From Clostridia bacterium (GTDB lineage Bacteria > Bacillota > Clostridia > UBA1212): a stretch of 40,208 bases of DNA. The translations under genes were made by a program, and so were the position numbers. The DNA is taken from positions 1-40,208 of the forward strand of contig JAGAKK010000007.1 of NCBI GenBank assembly GCA_017625675.1, in the 5' to 3' direction. Positions 8,945-16,001 of the stretch are shown here, piece after piece; the first letter of the stretch is position 1, and every line of letters starts with the position of its first letter. The notes beneath the pieces are model-generated. The model was not told the origin of the DNA. It made no database searches and saw nothing but the letters and a program-made list of their open reading frames with translations.

Positions 8945-9004
8945 TACTTTTTTTGAAAAAATTTATTAAATTATCGTATCACCAGTTTATTGCGCTAAAC
9001 CGCC

Positions 9005-9067
9005 GGAGCCACAGCGTCTGACGCTGTGGCTCCGTGACCTGCCCCCTGACTCATTTGCACCAGGGGG
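9005..9067. repeat. Intergenic palindromic repeat (type A plus partial type B)
   Basis: A 12-bp perfect hairpin (GGAGCCACAGCG, loop TCTGA, CGCTGTGGCTCC; 9005-9033) is followed by GACCTGCCCCCTGACTCATT and a CCCCCTG/CAGGGGG pairing (9042-9067). Both elements recur together at 18761-18833, so they form a composite repeat. Here it lies between the two divergent promoters and may insulate or terminate transcription in either direction; that role is inferred. Confidence 0.8.
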
Positions 9068-9093
9068 AAAAACAAATTTTTTTATAAAAACAC

Positions 9094-9122
9094 TTGAAAT
9101 CTGTGTGCTGGTGTGTTAAAGT
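9094..9122 (+). promoter_or_regulatory. Probable promoter of the aromatic operon leader
   Basis: TTGAAA (9094-9099) and TAAAGT (9117-9122) are spaced by 17 bases. Transcription would start near 9129. The first transcribed bases form a small hairpin (ACACAG, loop GCTTTT, CTGTGT; 9131-9148), followed by the leader peptide gene. The -10 box is weak (4 of 6), so the assignment is moderate. Confidence 0.6.
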
Positions 9123-9178
9123 ACTAAAGTACACAGGCTTTTCTGTGTGAAGATTATTGTGTTTGAGGAAGATTTCAG

Positions 9179-9274
9179 ATGCTGAAAAATTTTGTTGAGT
9201 TTTTTGCATACGCGTTTTATTACTTTTACTTTTATGCCTTTAGCAAGAAAGTAAGAGCAATTTGTGCTGCGTAG
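9179..9274 (+). CDS. Phe/Tyr-rich leader peptide of the aromatic attenuator
   Basis: This is a 31-codon reading frame starting ATG at 9179, with a GAGGAAG ribosome site 7 bases upstream, and ending TAG. Seven Phe and five Tyr codons fall within residues 5-21; residues 13-19 are FYYFYFY. There is no Trp. The C-terminal third (SKKVRAICAA) is ordinary, and its codons form one arm of the antiterminator. By analogy with the pheA, pheST and his/trp leaders of enteric bacteria, ribosome stalling at Phe or Tyr codons would sense charged tRNA-Phe and tRNA-Tyr. The genes downstream make exactly those two amino acids. Too short for routine gene finders. Confidence 0.85.
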   Translation: MLKNFVEFFAYAFYYFYFYAFSKKVRAICAA

Positions 9275-9338
9275 AAATTAAATCCCTGAACATAAAAATT
9301 GATTGTTTTTGAGGTTTGTCTCACGGTACAAGTTGCTT
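9255..9338 (+). promoter_or_regulatory. Antiterminator helix of the aromatic attenuator
   Basis: Bases 9255-9269 (GAGCAATTTGTGCTG, the last codons of the leader peptide) pair with 9324-9338 (CGGTACAAGTTGCTT) over 15 contiguous pairs, counting G-U wobbles. The distal arm overlaps the upstream arm of the terminator (9319-9332), so only one structure can form. A ribosome stalled at the Phe/Tyr run (9191-9243) leaves 9255-9269 free and favours readthrough. A ribosome reaching the stop at 9272-9274 covers it and lets the terminator form. Confidence 0.8.
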
Positions 9339-9358
9339 GGACCGTGAGATTTTGTTTT
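9319..9358 (+). terminator. Attenuator terminator upstream of aroF
   Basis: TCTCACGGT (9319-9327) pairs perfectly with ACCGTGAGA (9341-9349). An inner CAAG/CTTG stem (9329-9332 with 9336-9339) closes a TTG loop. The hairpin is followed by TTTTGTTTT. It is a strong rho-independent terminator placed 31 bases before the aroF start, after the aromatic leader peptide. Confidence 0.9.
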
Positions 9359-9389
9359 GAAAAGGACAAAAAGACAGGAGGAAATTAAA

Positions 9390-10397
9390 ATGATTGCAGT
9401 ATTAAAACACGGAGTTTCGGAAAGTCAGGCGGAGAACCTGATAAATTGGATAAAAGCACAGGACGTTGACGTGCACCTGTCCGAGGGTCAGTACCAGACG
9501 GTAATCGGCCTTATCGGCGACACCACGAAGATTGACATTGACCTTCTGGCCAGCCTTGAAATTATTGAGAGCGTTACGCGAATCAGTGAGCCCTTTAAGA
9601 GCGCAAACAGAAAGTTTCACCCTGACGACACCGTTGTTGACATTAACGGCATAAAAGTCGGCGGCGGAAATTTCCAGATAATTGCAGGACCTTGTTCTAT
9701 AGAAAGCCCTGAGCAGATCACAGAGGTTGCCCGGGCCGTTAAAGAGGCAGGAGCTACGCTTTTAAGAGGCGGCGCGTTTAAGCCCAGAACGTCACCCTAC
9801 GACTTCCAGGGTCTTAAAGGGGAGGGCCTTGAGCTTTTGCTTCACGCAAAGGAGCAGACCGGAATGCCTATCGTTACCGAGATAATGAATGCAAACCACT
9901 TGCCCATGTTTGAGCACGTTGACGTGATTCAGGTAGGCGCCAGAAATATGCAGAACTTCGAGCTTCTGAAGGAGCTGGGAAGAACGAAGAAGGTAATTCT
10001 CCTGAAGAGAGGCCTTGCCAATACCATGAAAGAGCTTCTTATGAGCGCTGAGTACATTATGGCAGGGGGCAATGAAAATATCATCCTTTGCGAGAGAGGC
10101 GTGAGAACCTTTGAGACCTACACCAGAAATACCCTTGACCTGGCGGCCGTGCCTATGCTGAAAGAGCTTACACACTTGCCGGTAGTGGTTGACCCAAGCC
10201 ACGCTACGGGACTTTCAAGACTTGTAAAGCCTATGTCTCTTGCGGCGGCTGCTTGCGGCGCAGACGGACTTATGATAGAGGTACACAACAATCCCCAGAA
10301 GGCTCTTTGTGACGGCGCTCAGTCCCTTACACCGGAGCAGTTCCGGGACGTTGTTTCTGCCGTTAATAAGATCAGGGCAGTTGTAAAGGAGTTGTAA
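9390..10397 (+). CDS. aroF: 3-deoxy-7-phosphoheptulonate (DAHP) synthase, AroF/KdsA-like type
   Basis: This 335-residue enzyme condenses phosphoenolpyruvate and erythrose 4-phosphate, the first step of the shikimate pathway. An N-terminal ferredoxin-like regulatory domain (about 1-70) precedes the TIM barrel, as in the Thermotoga-type enzyme regulated by Phe/Tyr. The metal-binding Cys is C102 (AGPCSIES), and the KPRTSPYDFQG substrate loop follows. The start at 9390 is chosen because AGGAGG (9376-9381) is 8 bases upstream; an upstream in-frame TTG at 9357 lies inside the terminator tract. First structural gene of the attenuated aromatic operon. Confidence 0.96.
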   Translation: MIAVLKHGVSESQAENLINWIKAQDVDVHLSEGQYQTVIGLIGDTTKIDIDLLASLEIIESVTRISEPFKSANRKFHPDDTVVDINGIKVGGGNFQIIAGPCSIESPEQITEVARAVKEAGATLLRGGAFKPRTSPYDFQGLKGEGLELLLHAKEQTGMPIVTEIMNANHLPMFEHVDVIQVGARNMQNFELLKELGRTKKVILLKRGLANTMKELLMSAEYIMAGGNENIILCERGVRTFETYTRNTLDLAAVPMLKELTHLPVVVDPSHATGLSRLVKPMSLAAAACGADGLMIEVHNNPQKALCDGAQSLTPEQFRDVVSAVNKIRAVVKEL

Positions 10398-10401
10398 TAT
10401 T

Positions 10402-11235
10402 ATGACAGTGGGAATCGTCGGATTGGGTTTGATAGGAGGCTCTGCCGCTAAGGCGTACAAGGCAAACAGCGAGCACAGAGTCCTTGGCTACAACAGAAAT
10501 CCCGTTATAAGCGAATACGCGGTGCTTTCAGGGGCGATTGATGAGGTGATGGACGATAATAACATCGGTGAATGTGATTTTATCATCTTGTCGCTGTACC
10601 CTGCTGCCACCATTGATTTTATGGAAAAAAAGGCGCACCTGTTCAAAAAGGGGTGTCTGGTGATGGACTTTTGCGGAACTAAAAGAATGGTGTGCAAGGC
10701 GGGCTTTGAGTTGGCGGAGAAGCACGGATTTATCTTTGTCGGCGGCCACCCCATGGCGGGTACTCAGTATTCGGGCCTTAAAAATGCCAAGGCCACAATG
10801 TTCAAGGGCGCCTCGATAATATTGGTGCCTCCGAAGTTTGACGACATTGCCCTCCTCGAAAAGGTGAAGCGACACCTTGAACCGCTGGGCTTCGGAAAGC
10901 TTAACGTCACCCATGCAGATTACCATGACGCAGAAATTGCCTTTACGTCACAGCTTTGTCACGTGGTTTCAAATGCTTTTGTAAAAAGTCCTTCGGCACA
11001 GCTCCACAAGGGCTATTCCGCAGGAAGCTACAGAGACCTTACCCGTGTTGCGTGGCTTAACGAAAAGATGTGGACGGAGCTTTTTCTTGAAAACGGCGAC
11101 AATCTATTAAAGGAACTTGACATTATTATAAATTCACTTAACGAGTACAGAGACGCCTTGGCGGCGGAGGATGCAGAAAAGCTTGAAGAGCTTCTTCGTC
11201 AGGGCAGAATATGCAAGGAGCGTGCGGACGGCTGA
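10402..11235 (+). CDS. tyrA: Prephenate dehydrogenase
   Basis: This 277-residue monofunctional enzyme oxidatively decarboxylates prephenate to 4-hydroxyphenylpyruvate, the tyrosine branch. The NAD-binding GLGLIGGS is at 7-14. The GGHPMAG motif holds H116, and H187 lies in the TSQLCHVVSNAF helix; both positions are conserved for substrate binding and catalysis. There is no chorismate mutase or ACT domain; the mutase in this operon is on PheA. AAGGAG overlaps the end of aroF. Its stop overlaps the aroB start by one base. Confidence 0.95.
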   Translation: MTVGIVGLGLIGGSAAKAYKANSEHRVLGYNRNPVISEYAVLSGAIDEVMDDNNIGECDFIILSLYPAATIDFMEKKAHLFKKGCLVMDFCGTKRMVCKAGFELAEKHGFIFVGGHPMAGTQYSGLKNAKATMFKGASIILVPPKFDDIALLEKVKRHLEPLGFGKLNVTHADYHDAEIAFTSQLCHVVSNAFVKSPSAQLHKGYSAGSYRDLTRVAWLNEKMWTELFLENGDNLLKELDIIINSLNEYRDALAAEDAEKLEELLRQGRICKERADG

Positions 11236-12311
11236 TGACTACCATTCACGTTGACAGTTCAAAAAAATATGACGTAATAATTGACGGCGGCCTGCTTTCA
11301 AGGTGCGGCGAGATAATAAGGGACACCTGCGGAGGAAATATTGCGGTGATAGTATCCGACGATAACGTTTTTGCCCTTTACGGCATGGACCTTACGAGCC
11401 GGTTGGAGCAAAACGGATACGACGTAAAATCCTTTGTAATAGAGCACGGAGAGAAGTCCAAGAACACCGAAAATCTGGTTGAGCTCCTGAGATTTCTTGC
11501 ACAGAACAACGTTTCAAGAAGCGACGTTATCTGTACCCTTGGCGGCGGCGTTGTGGGAGACTTCGGCGCGTTGGCGGCAGGAATGTTCAACCGTGGTATG
11601 CCATTGGCGGCAATACCTACGTCACTGCTTGCTATGGTGGACTCCTCTGTGGGCGGAAAGACCGCTGTGGACCTTCCCGAGGGCAAAAACCTTGTGGGAA
11701 TGTTCTACCAGCCTGACGTGGTACTTTGTGATTATGAGCTTCTGGGGACTCTTTCCCCTGAGTTTTTCGCAGACGGCATGGCAGAGGTAATAAAGTACGG
11801 AGTGATCTCCAGCGAGAGCCTTTTTGAGACCCTTGAAAGCAGCGACGGCGAGGATATCAGAAGCCTCAGGGATAAAGACCTTGTGGAAAAGATAATCGGT
11901 GAGTGCGTTGCCATAAAAAGGGACATCGTAGGAGAGGACGAGCTTGACAAGGGCATTCGCCAGCTTCTCAATTTCGGTCACACCATTGCCCACGGTATTG
12001 AACAGCAAAGCGGCTACACCATTTTCCACGGCAATGCGGTGGCATCCGGTATGGTTTCCATATCAAGGGCTTATGCGGCAATGGGTAAGTGCCAACCCTC
12101 AGTTCCTGAGAGAATTGAGGCAGTGGTGAAAAAATACGGCCTTCCTTCGGAGCTTCCCTTTGAGCCTGCGGCACTTTCAAATGCGGCAATACACGACAAG
12201 AAACGCATGGGAAAGAACATTACCGTGGTAGTTCCTGAAAAAATAGGCCACGGAGTGCTTGAAAAAATTCCCGTGGAGAAAATGATTGAATATATCGGGG
12301 TGAAAAAATGA
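11235..12311 (+). CDS. aroB: 3-dehydroquinate synthase
   Basis: This 358-residue NAD- and zinc-dependent enzyme cyclises DAHP to 3-dehydroquinate. Visible motifs are LGGGVVGDFGALAAG (NAD loop, near 100), PTSLLAMVDSSVGGKTAVD, EVIKYG, NFGHTIAHGIE and FHGNAVASGM, which contribute the Zn-binding Glu and two His. The start at 11235 overlaps the tyrA stop (TGATG). An in-frame ATG at 11211 would add 8 residues but is less likely, because AAGGAG lies downstream of it. It overlaps aroA by 4 bases. Confidence 0.96.
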   Translation: MTTIHVDSSKKYDVIIDGGLLSRCGEIIRDTCGGNIAVIVSDDNVFALYGMDLTSRLEQNGYDVKSFVIEHGEKSKNTENLVELLRFLAQNNVSRSDVICTLGGGVVGDFGALAAGMFNRGMPLAAIPTSLLAMVDSSVGGKTAVDLPEGKNLVGMFYQPDVVLCDYELLGTLSPEFFADGMAEVIKYGVISSESLFETLESSDGEDIRSLRDKDLVEKIIGECVAIKRDIVGEDELDKGIRQLLNFGHTIAHGIEQQSGYTIFHGNAVASGMVSISRAYAAMGKCQPSVPERIEAVVKKYGLPSELPFEPAALSNAAIHDKKRMGKNITVVVPEKIGHGVLEKIPVEKMIEYIGVKK

Positions 12312-13555
12312 CTGTTACCATAAAAAAAGGCGGCGTTCTGAAAGGCAACGTGTCTGTCTGCGCTTCGAAATCCGAGGCTCACAGATTGCTGATATGCGCT
12401 TTTCTGAGCTTTGCCCGGACCGAAATAATCTGCAAGGAATTGTCTGAGGACATTGAGGCTACCGCTGATTGCATAAGAGCGGCAGGGGCTTCGGTGAGCT
12501 TTGAAAACGGCGTAATTACCGTGGATTCTTCCGGAGCAAGAGATTATTTTGAAAATGCACCCGTAACCCTTGATTGCAACGAAAGCGGTTCTACATTGAG
12601 ATTCATTATCCCCGTAATGTGCGCTCTCGGAATCGACTGTACCTTTACAGGAAGGGGCAGACTCCCTGAGAGAACCAACAGACCCCTCATTGAGGTCTTG
12701 TCGGAAAAGGGCTGCAGCTTTGACAAAGAGGACGGACTTCCCCTCAGGACACAAGGACAGCTTGCAAGCGGTGTTTACGAAATACCCGGCAATATCTCTT
12801 CACAATATATCAGCGGCCTGCTTTTTGCTTTGCCGCTTCTTTCCGGGGACAGCCTGATTAAAATAACGGGAACCATTGAGTCAAAGCCCTACATAATGAT
12901 AACCCTTGAAGCTCTGGAGAAGTTCGGCATCAGGGCGGAGTTTTCCCGGGAGCGTTCCCAGATCCTTGTCAAAGGGGGGCAGAAGTACGTATCTCCCGGA
13001 AAGGTGAAGGTCTGCGGCGACTGGTCCAACGGAGCTTTCTGGCTGGTAGCCTCCGAGCTTACCAAAGGAAACGTCACCTGCGACAATCTCTCCCTTCCCA
13101 CGAAGCAGGGGGATTCGGAGATCATTAATATCATAGAGATATTGAAGGCGCGCCGGCAATGTGTTAAAATCAATGCAAGCCAATTTCCCGACCTTGTGCC
13201 GATAATATCGGTAATGGCGGCGGCCGGAAACGGCAAGACCGTTGTGTGGGGCGCGGAAAGACTTAAAATAAAAGAGAGCAACAGAATTGAAAGCGTTGTA
13301 AATATGATAAAGGCCCTTGGGGGCAATGCCGTTGAAACAGAGGACGGCATTATCGTGGAGGGAAGCGGAAGCCTTAAAGGCGGCGTGGTTAATGCCTTTG
13401 GCGATCACAGAATAGTGATGAGCGCGGCGGTGGCTTCGATTATATGTGACGGCGACGTTGCCATAAAGGGCGCAGAGGCCGTGCGGAAATCCTACCCCAC
13501 GTTTTTTGATGAATTTGAGCTTCTGGGTGGAAATATAGAGAGGAGCGATACGTAA
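12308..13555 (+). CDS. aroA: 3-phosphoshikimate 1-carboxyvinyltransferase (EPSP synthase)
   Basis: This 415-residue enzyme adds the enolpyruvyl group to shikimate 3-phosphate. The catalytic lysine/arginine motif is SKSEAHR at 20-26. The PEP-loop region is NESGSTLRF at 91-99, followed by GRGRLPERTNRPL near 115-127. The FPDLVPI aspartate and the KESNRI and GDHRI motifs are in the C-terminal half. The length is typical. ATGA overlap with aroB indicates coupled translation, and aroC starts 1 base after its stop. Confidence 0.96.
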   Translation: MTVTIKKGGVLKGNVSVCASKSEAHRLLICAFLSFARTEIICKELSEDIEATADCIRAAGASVSFENGVITVDSSGARDYFENAPVTLDCNESGSTLRFIIPVMCALGIDCTFTGRGRLPERTNRPLIEVLSEKGCSFDKEDGLPLRTQGQLASGVYEIPGNISSQYISGLLFALPLLSGDSLIKITGTIESKPYIMITLEALEKFGIRAEFSRERSQILVKGGQKYVSPGKVKVCGDWSNGAFWLVASELTKGNVTCDNLSLPTKQGDSEIINIIEILKARRQCVKINASQFPDLVPIISVMAAAGNGKTVVWGAERLKIKESNRIESVVNMIKALGGNAVETEDGIIVEGSGSLKGGVVNAFGDHRIVMSAAVASIICDGDVAIKGAEAVRKSYPTFFDEFELLGGNIERSDT

Positions 13556-13556
13556 A

Positions 13557-14660
13557 ATGGCGTCAATTATCGGAGATAATTTCAAGGTTTCAATATTCGG
13601 CCAATCCCACGGCGAGGCCATCGGAACCGTTATAGACGGTTTCCCTGCAGGCTTTTCCGTTGACGTAGAAAAATTGCAGAATTTCCTTAATACAAGAGCT
13701 CCGGGAGGTCATCTTGCTACACCTCGCAAGGAGGCTGACAAGGTGGAATTTCTTTCGGGAATCGTTGATGGAGTGCTTTGCGGAGCACCTTTGGCGGCGA
13801 TTATAAGAAACACCAATACCCGTTCAGGAGATTACAAGGAGCTTATGGACGTGCCCCGTCCCGGTCACGCAGATTTTACAGCCCGGATAAAATACGGCGG
13901 AGCGCAGGACGTGCGAGGCGGCGGCCACTTTTCGGGAAGACTTACGGCGCCCCTTTGTATTGCAGGAGGCATTGCCCGCCAGATACTTGAGGCCCAAGGC
14001 ATTAAGGTCTACGCAAGGATAAAGCAGATAGGCTCTGCGAAGGACAGCCCTTTTTCAGAGTTCCCCGATGAGAAAAAGATGGAGGCGCTTGACGGCGCTT
14101 GCTATCCCGTGTACGGCGGCGAGAGCGTGGCGGAGAAAATGATGGCGGAGATAGAGGCGGCGAGAAATGACCTTGATTCGGTAGGCGGCATTATCGAGTG
14201 CGCCGTGTTCGGACTTCCGGCAGGCCTTGGAGAGCCTATGTTTGACGGCGCAGAGGGCGTTATCTCAAAAGTGGTTTTCGGCATACCTGCCGTTAAGGGA
14301 ATTGAGTTCGGAAGCGGTTTTTCAGGCAGCGCAATGAGAGGTTCTGAAAACAACGACCCCTTTTATTACGACAATGACGGAAACGTAAAAACTGCCACGA
14401 ACAACCACGGCGGTATTTTGGGCGGAATTACCAGCGGAATGCCCCTGTATTTCAGCGTTGCAATAAAGCCTACGCCTTCTATTGCAAAGACTCAGCAAAG
14501 TATCAGTTTTTCAAATAAAGAGAATACAGAGCTTAACGTTAAGGGCCGCCACGACCCTTGTATCGTGGCAAGAGCCGTTCCCTGCGTTATTTCCGCGGCG
14601 GCGTTGGCGGTTTATGATATGGTGAAAAAGGCTGATTTTAAGAGTAAATCAAAGTTTTAA
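13557..14660 (+). CDS. aroC: Chorismate synthase
   Basis: This 367-residue reduced-FMN-dependent enzyme makes chorismate from EPSP. The first signature GQSHGEAIG contains H18. RPGHADFT and the DVRGGGHFSGRLTAP signature follow, with His where enteric enzymes have Arg, a variant I recall as usual in clostridial forms. The C-terminal GRHDPCIVARAVPV-like segment is also recognisable. It begins one base after aroA, and 34 bases separate it from pheA, which has its own AAAAGGAGAG ribosome site. Confidence 0.96.
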   Translation: MASIIGDNFKVSIFGQSHGEAIGTVIDGFPAGFSVDVEKLQNFLNTRAPGGHLATPRKEADKVEFLSGIVDGVLCGAPLAAIIRNTNTRSGDYKELMDVPRPGHADFTARIKYGGAQDVRGGGHFSGRLTAPLCIAGGIARQILEAQGIKVYARIKQIGSAKDSPFSEFPDEKKMEALDGACYPVYGGESVAEKMMAEIEAARNDLDSVGGIIECAVFGLPAGLGEPMFDGAEGVISKVVFGIPAVKGIEFGSGFSGSAMRGSENNDPFYYDNDGNVKTATNNHGGILGGITSGMPLYFSVAIKPTPSIAKTQQSISFSNKENTELNVKGRHDPCIVARAVPCVISAAALAVYDMVKKADFKSKSKF

Positions 14661-14694
14661 CAGAGCGTTAATCAAAAAGGAGAGAAAAAAGAAA

Positions 14695-15837
14695 ATGGGT
14701 ATCGAAGATTTAAGAGCAAAAATTGACGAAATAGACAGAGAAGTCGTTGAGCTTTTCAACAAAAGAATGCAGGTTTCAGCAGAGATTGCAAAGGACAAAA
14801 AAGAGACGGGAAAGGCTGTTTTTGACCCTGCCCGCGAAAGAGCGCTCCTTGCAAAGGTAGCGGAGTTGGCAGGCCCTGAGACGGAGCAGTACGCCATTGG
14901 CCTGTACTCACTCATTATGGAGCTCAGCAAGTCCTATCAGCACAAGATTTTATACCCCACCTCAAACCTTGCAGACAAGGTGGCGGCTGCTCTTGACAAC
15001 ACCGACAAGATATTCCCCAAGAGGGCAATGGTTGCTTGCCAGGGCGTTGAGGGAGCAAATTCTCAGATTGCCTGCGAAAAGCTTTTCCAGCTTCCCAACA
15101 TTATGTATTTCAACAATTTTGAAGGCGTGTTCAGCGCAGTTGAGATGGGCCTTTGCAAATACGGCGTTCTTCCCTTGGAGAACAGCATTGCCGGCTCCGT
15201 AAACAAGATTTACGACCTTATGATCAAGCACAATTTCTCCATTGTACGAAGCACGAGAATTAAAGTGGACCACAACCTCCTTGCAAAGAAGGGCACGAAG
15301 CTTTCCGACATCAAGGAGATATTCTCTCACGACCACGCTATAAATCAATGCACAGAGTTCCTGAAAGGTCTTAAAAACGTGAAAGTCACCGTTTGCGAGA
15401 ACACAGCCGTTGCGGCAAGAATGGTGGCAGAGTCCGACAGAACAGACATTGCGGCCCTTTCTTCAAGAGCCTGCATAAATCTTTACGACCTTGAATGCCT
15501 TGCGGAATCCGTGCAGGACAACGGCAACAATTACACAAGATTTATTTGTATTTCAAAGGATCTGGAGATCTACCCCGGCGCGGACCGCACCAGTATAATG
15601 GTGGTAACCTCTCACCGCCCCGGCGCACTTTACAGAATAATGTCAAAGTTCAACGCAATGGGCCTGAACCTTCTGAAAATCGAGAGCCGTCCTCTGCCTG
15701 ACAGAGATTTCGAGTTCTCCTTCTACTTTGACTTTGAGGCATCCGTTTATTCAAAGGATTTCGGCAACATGCTCTCAGAGCTTGAAAACAGCGTTGAAGA
15801 TTTCCGCTATTTCGGAACGTATTCAGAGTTAGTTTAA
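14695..15837 (+). CDS. pheA: Bifunctional chorismate mutase / prephenate dehydratase (P-protein)
   Basis: This is a 380-residue fusion. An AroQ-type chorismate mutase helix bundle (about 1-85; LRAKIDEIDREVVELFNKRM) is followed by prephenate dehydratase (about 100-285; NYTRFICIS carries the catalytic Thr motif). A C-terminal ACT domain (about 295-375; GALYRIMSKF and ESRPLPDR) binds Phe for feedback in this family. It supplies prephenate to both its own dehydratase and the TyrA upstream. It is the only chorismate mutase seen in the window. Confidence 0.96.
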   Translation: MGIEDLRAKIDEIDREVVELFNKRMQVSAEIAKDKKETGKAVFDPARERALLAKVAELAGPETEQYAIGLYSLIMELSKSYQHKILYPTSNLADKVAAALDNTDKIFPKRAMVACQGVEGANSQIACEKLFQLPNIMYFNNFEGVFSAVEMGLCKYGVLPLENSIAGSVNKIYDLMIKHNFSIVRSTRIKVDHNLLAKKGTKLSDIKEIFSHDHAINQCTEFLKGLKNVKVTVCENTAVAARMVAESDRTDIAALSSRACINLYDLECLAESVQDNGNNYTRFICISKDLEIYPGADRTSIMVVTSHRPGALYRIMSKFNAMGLNLLKIESRPLPDRDFEFSFYFDFEASVYSKDFGNMLSELENSVEDFRYFGTYSELV

Positions 15838-15840
15838 TGT

Positions 15841-15973
15841 GTGACAGGGGGCAGACCCCTGTCACGGAAATTTTTGTGTGACAAGGGACACAGCAACCGA
15901 AGTTTTTGTCAGGTTTTGGCGTGTGTCCCCTGTCACACTCTGAAAAACGTGACAAGGGGCTGCCCCCTGTCAC
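15841..15973. repeat. Cluster of three GTGACAGGGG-type palindromes
   Basis: The 164-base gap between pheA and aroE/aroK is filled by three hairpins: 15841-15865 (GTGACAGGGG with CCCCTGTCAC), 15876-15938 (GTGTGACAAGGGACAC with GTGTCCCCTGTCACAC around a 31-base loop), and 15949-15973 (GTGACAAGGGGC with GCCCCCTGTCAC). They belong to the family also found at 30821, 32372, 33413 and 36067. Being inside an apparent operon, they could cause partial termination or mRNA processing; that is inference. Confidence 0.85.
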
Positions 15974-16001
15974 ACATGCCTGAATTCGGAGAAGTGAAAT
16001 T

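Noticed and set aside
9179..9274. Tryptophan control of the aromatic leader
   Set aside because: The leader peptide has no Trp codon and no trp gene follows.
9357..9389. Upstream extension of aroF starting at TTG 9357
   Set aside because: The region is the terminator tail, and AGGAGG at 9376-9381 points to the ATG at 9390.
12881..13621. Long open frame on the minus strand across aroA and aroC
   Set aside because: Shadow of aroA; composition and motifs do not resemble a real protein.
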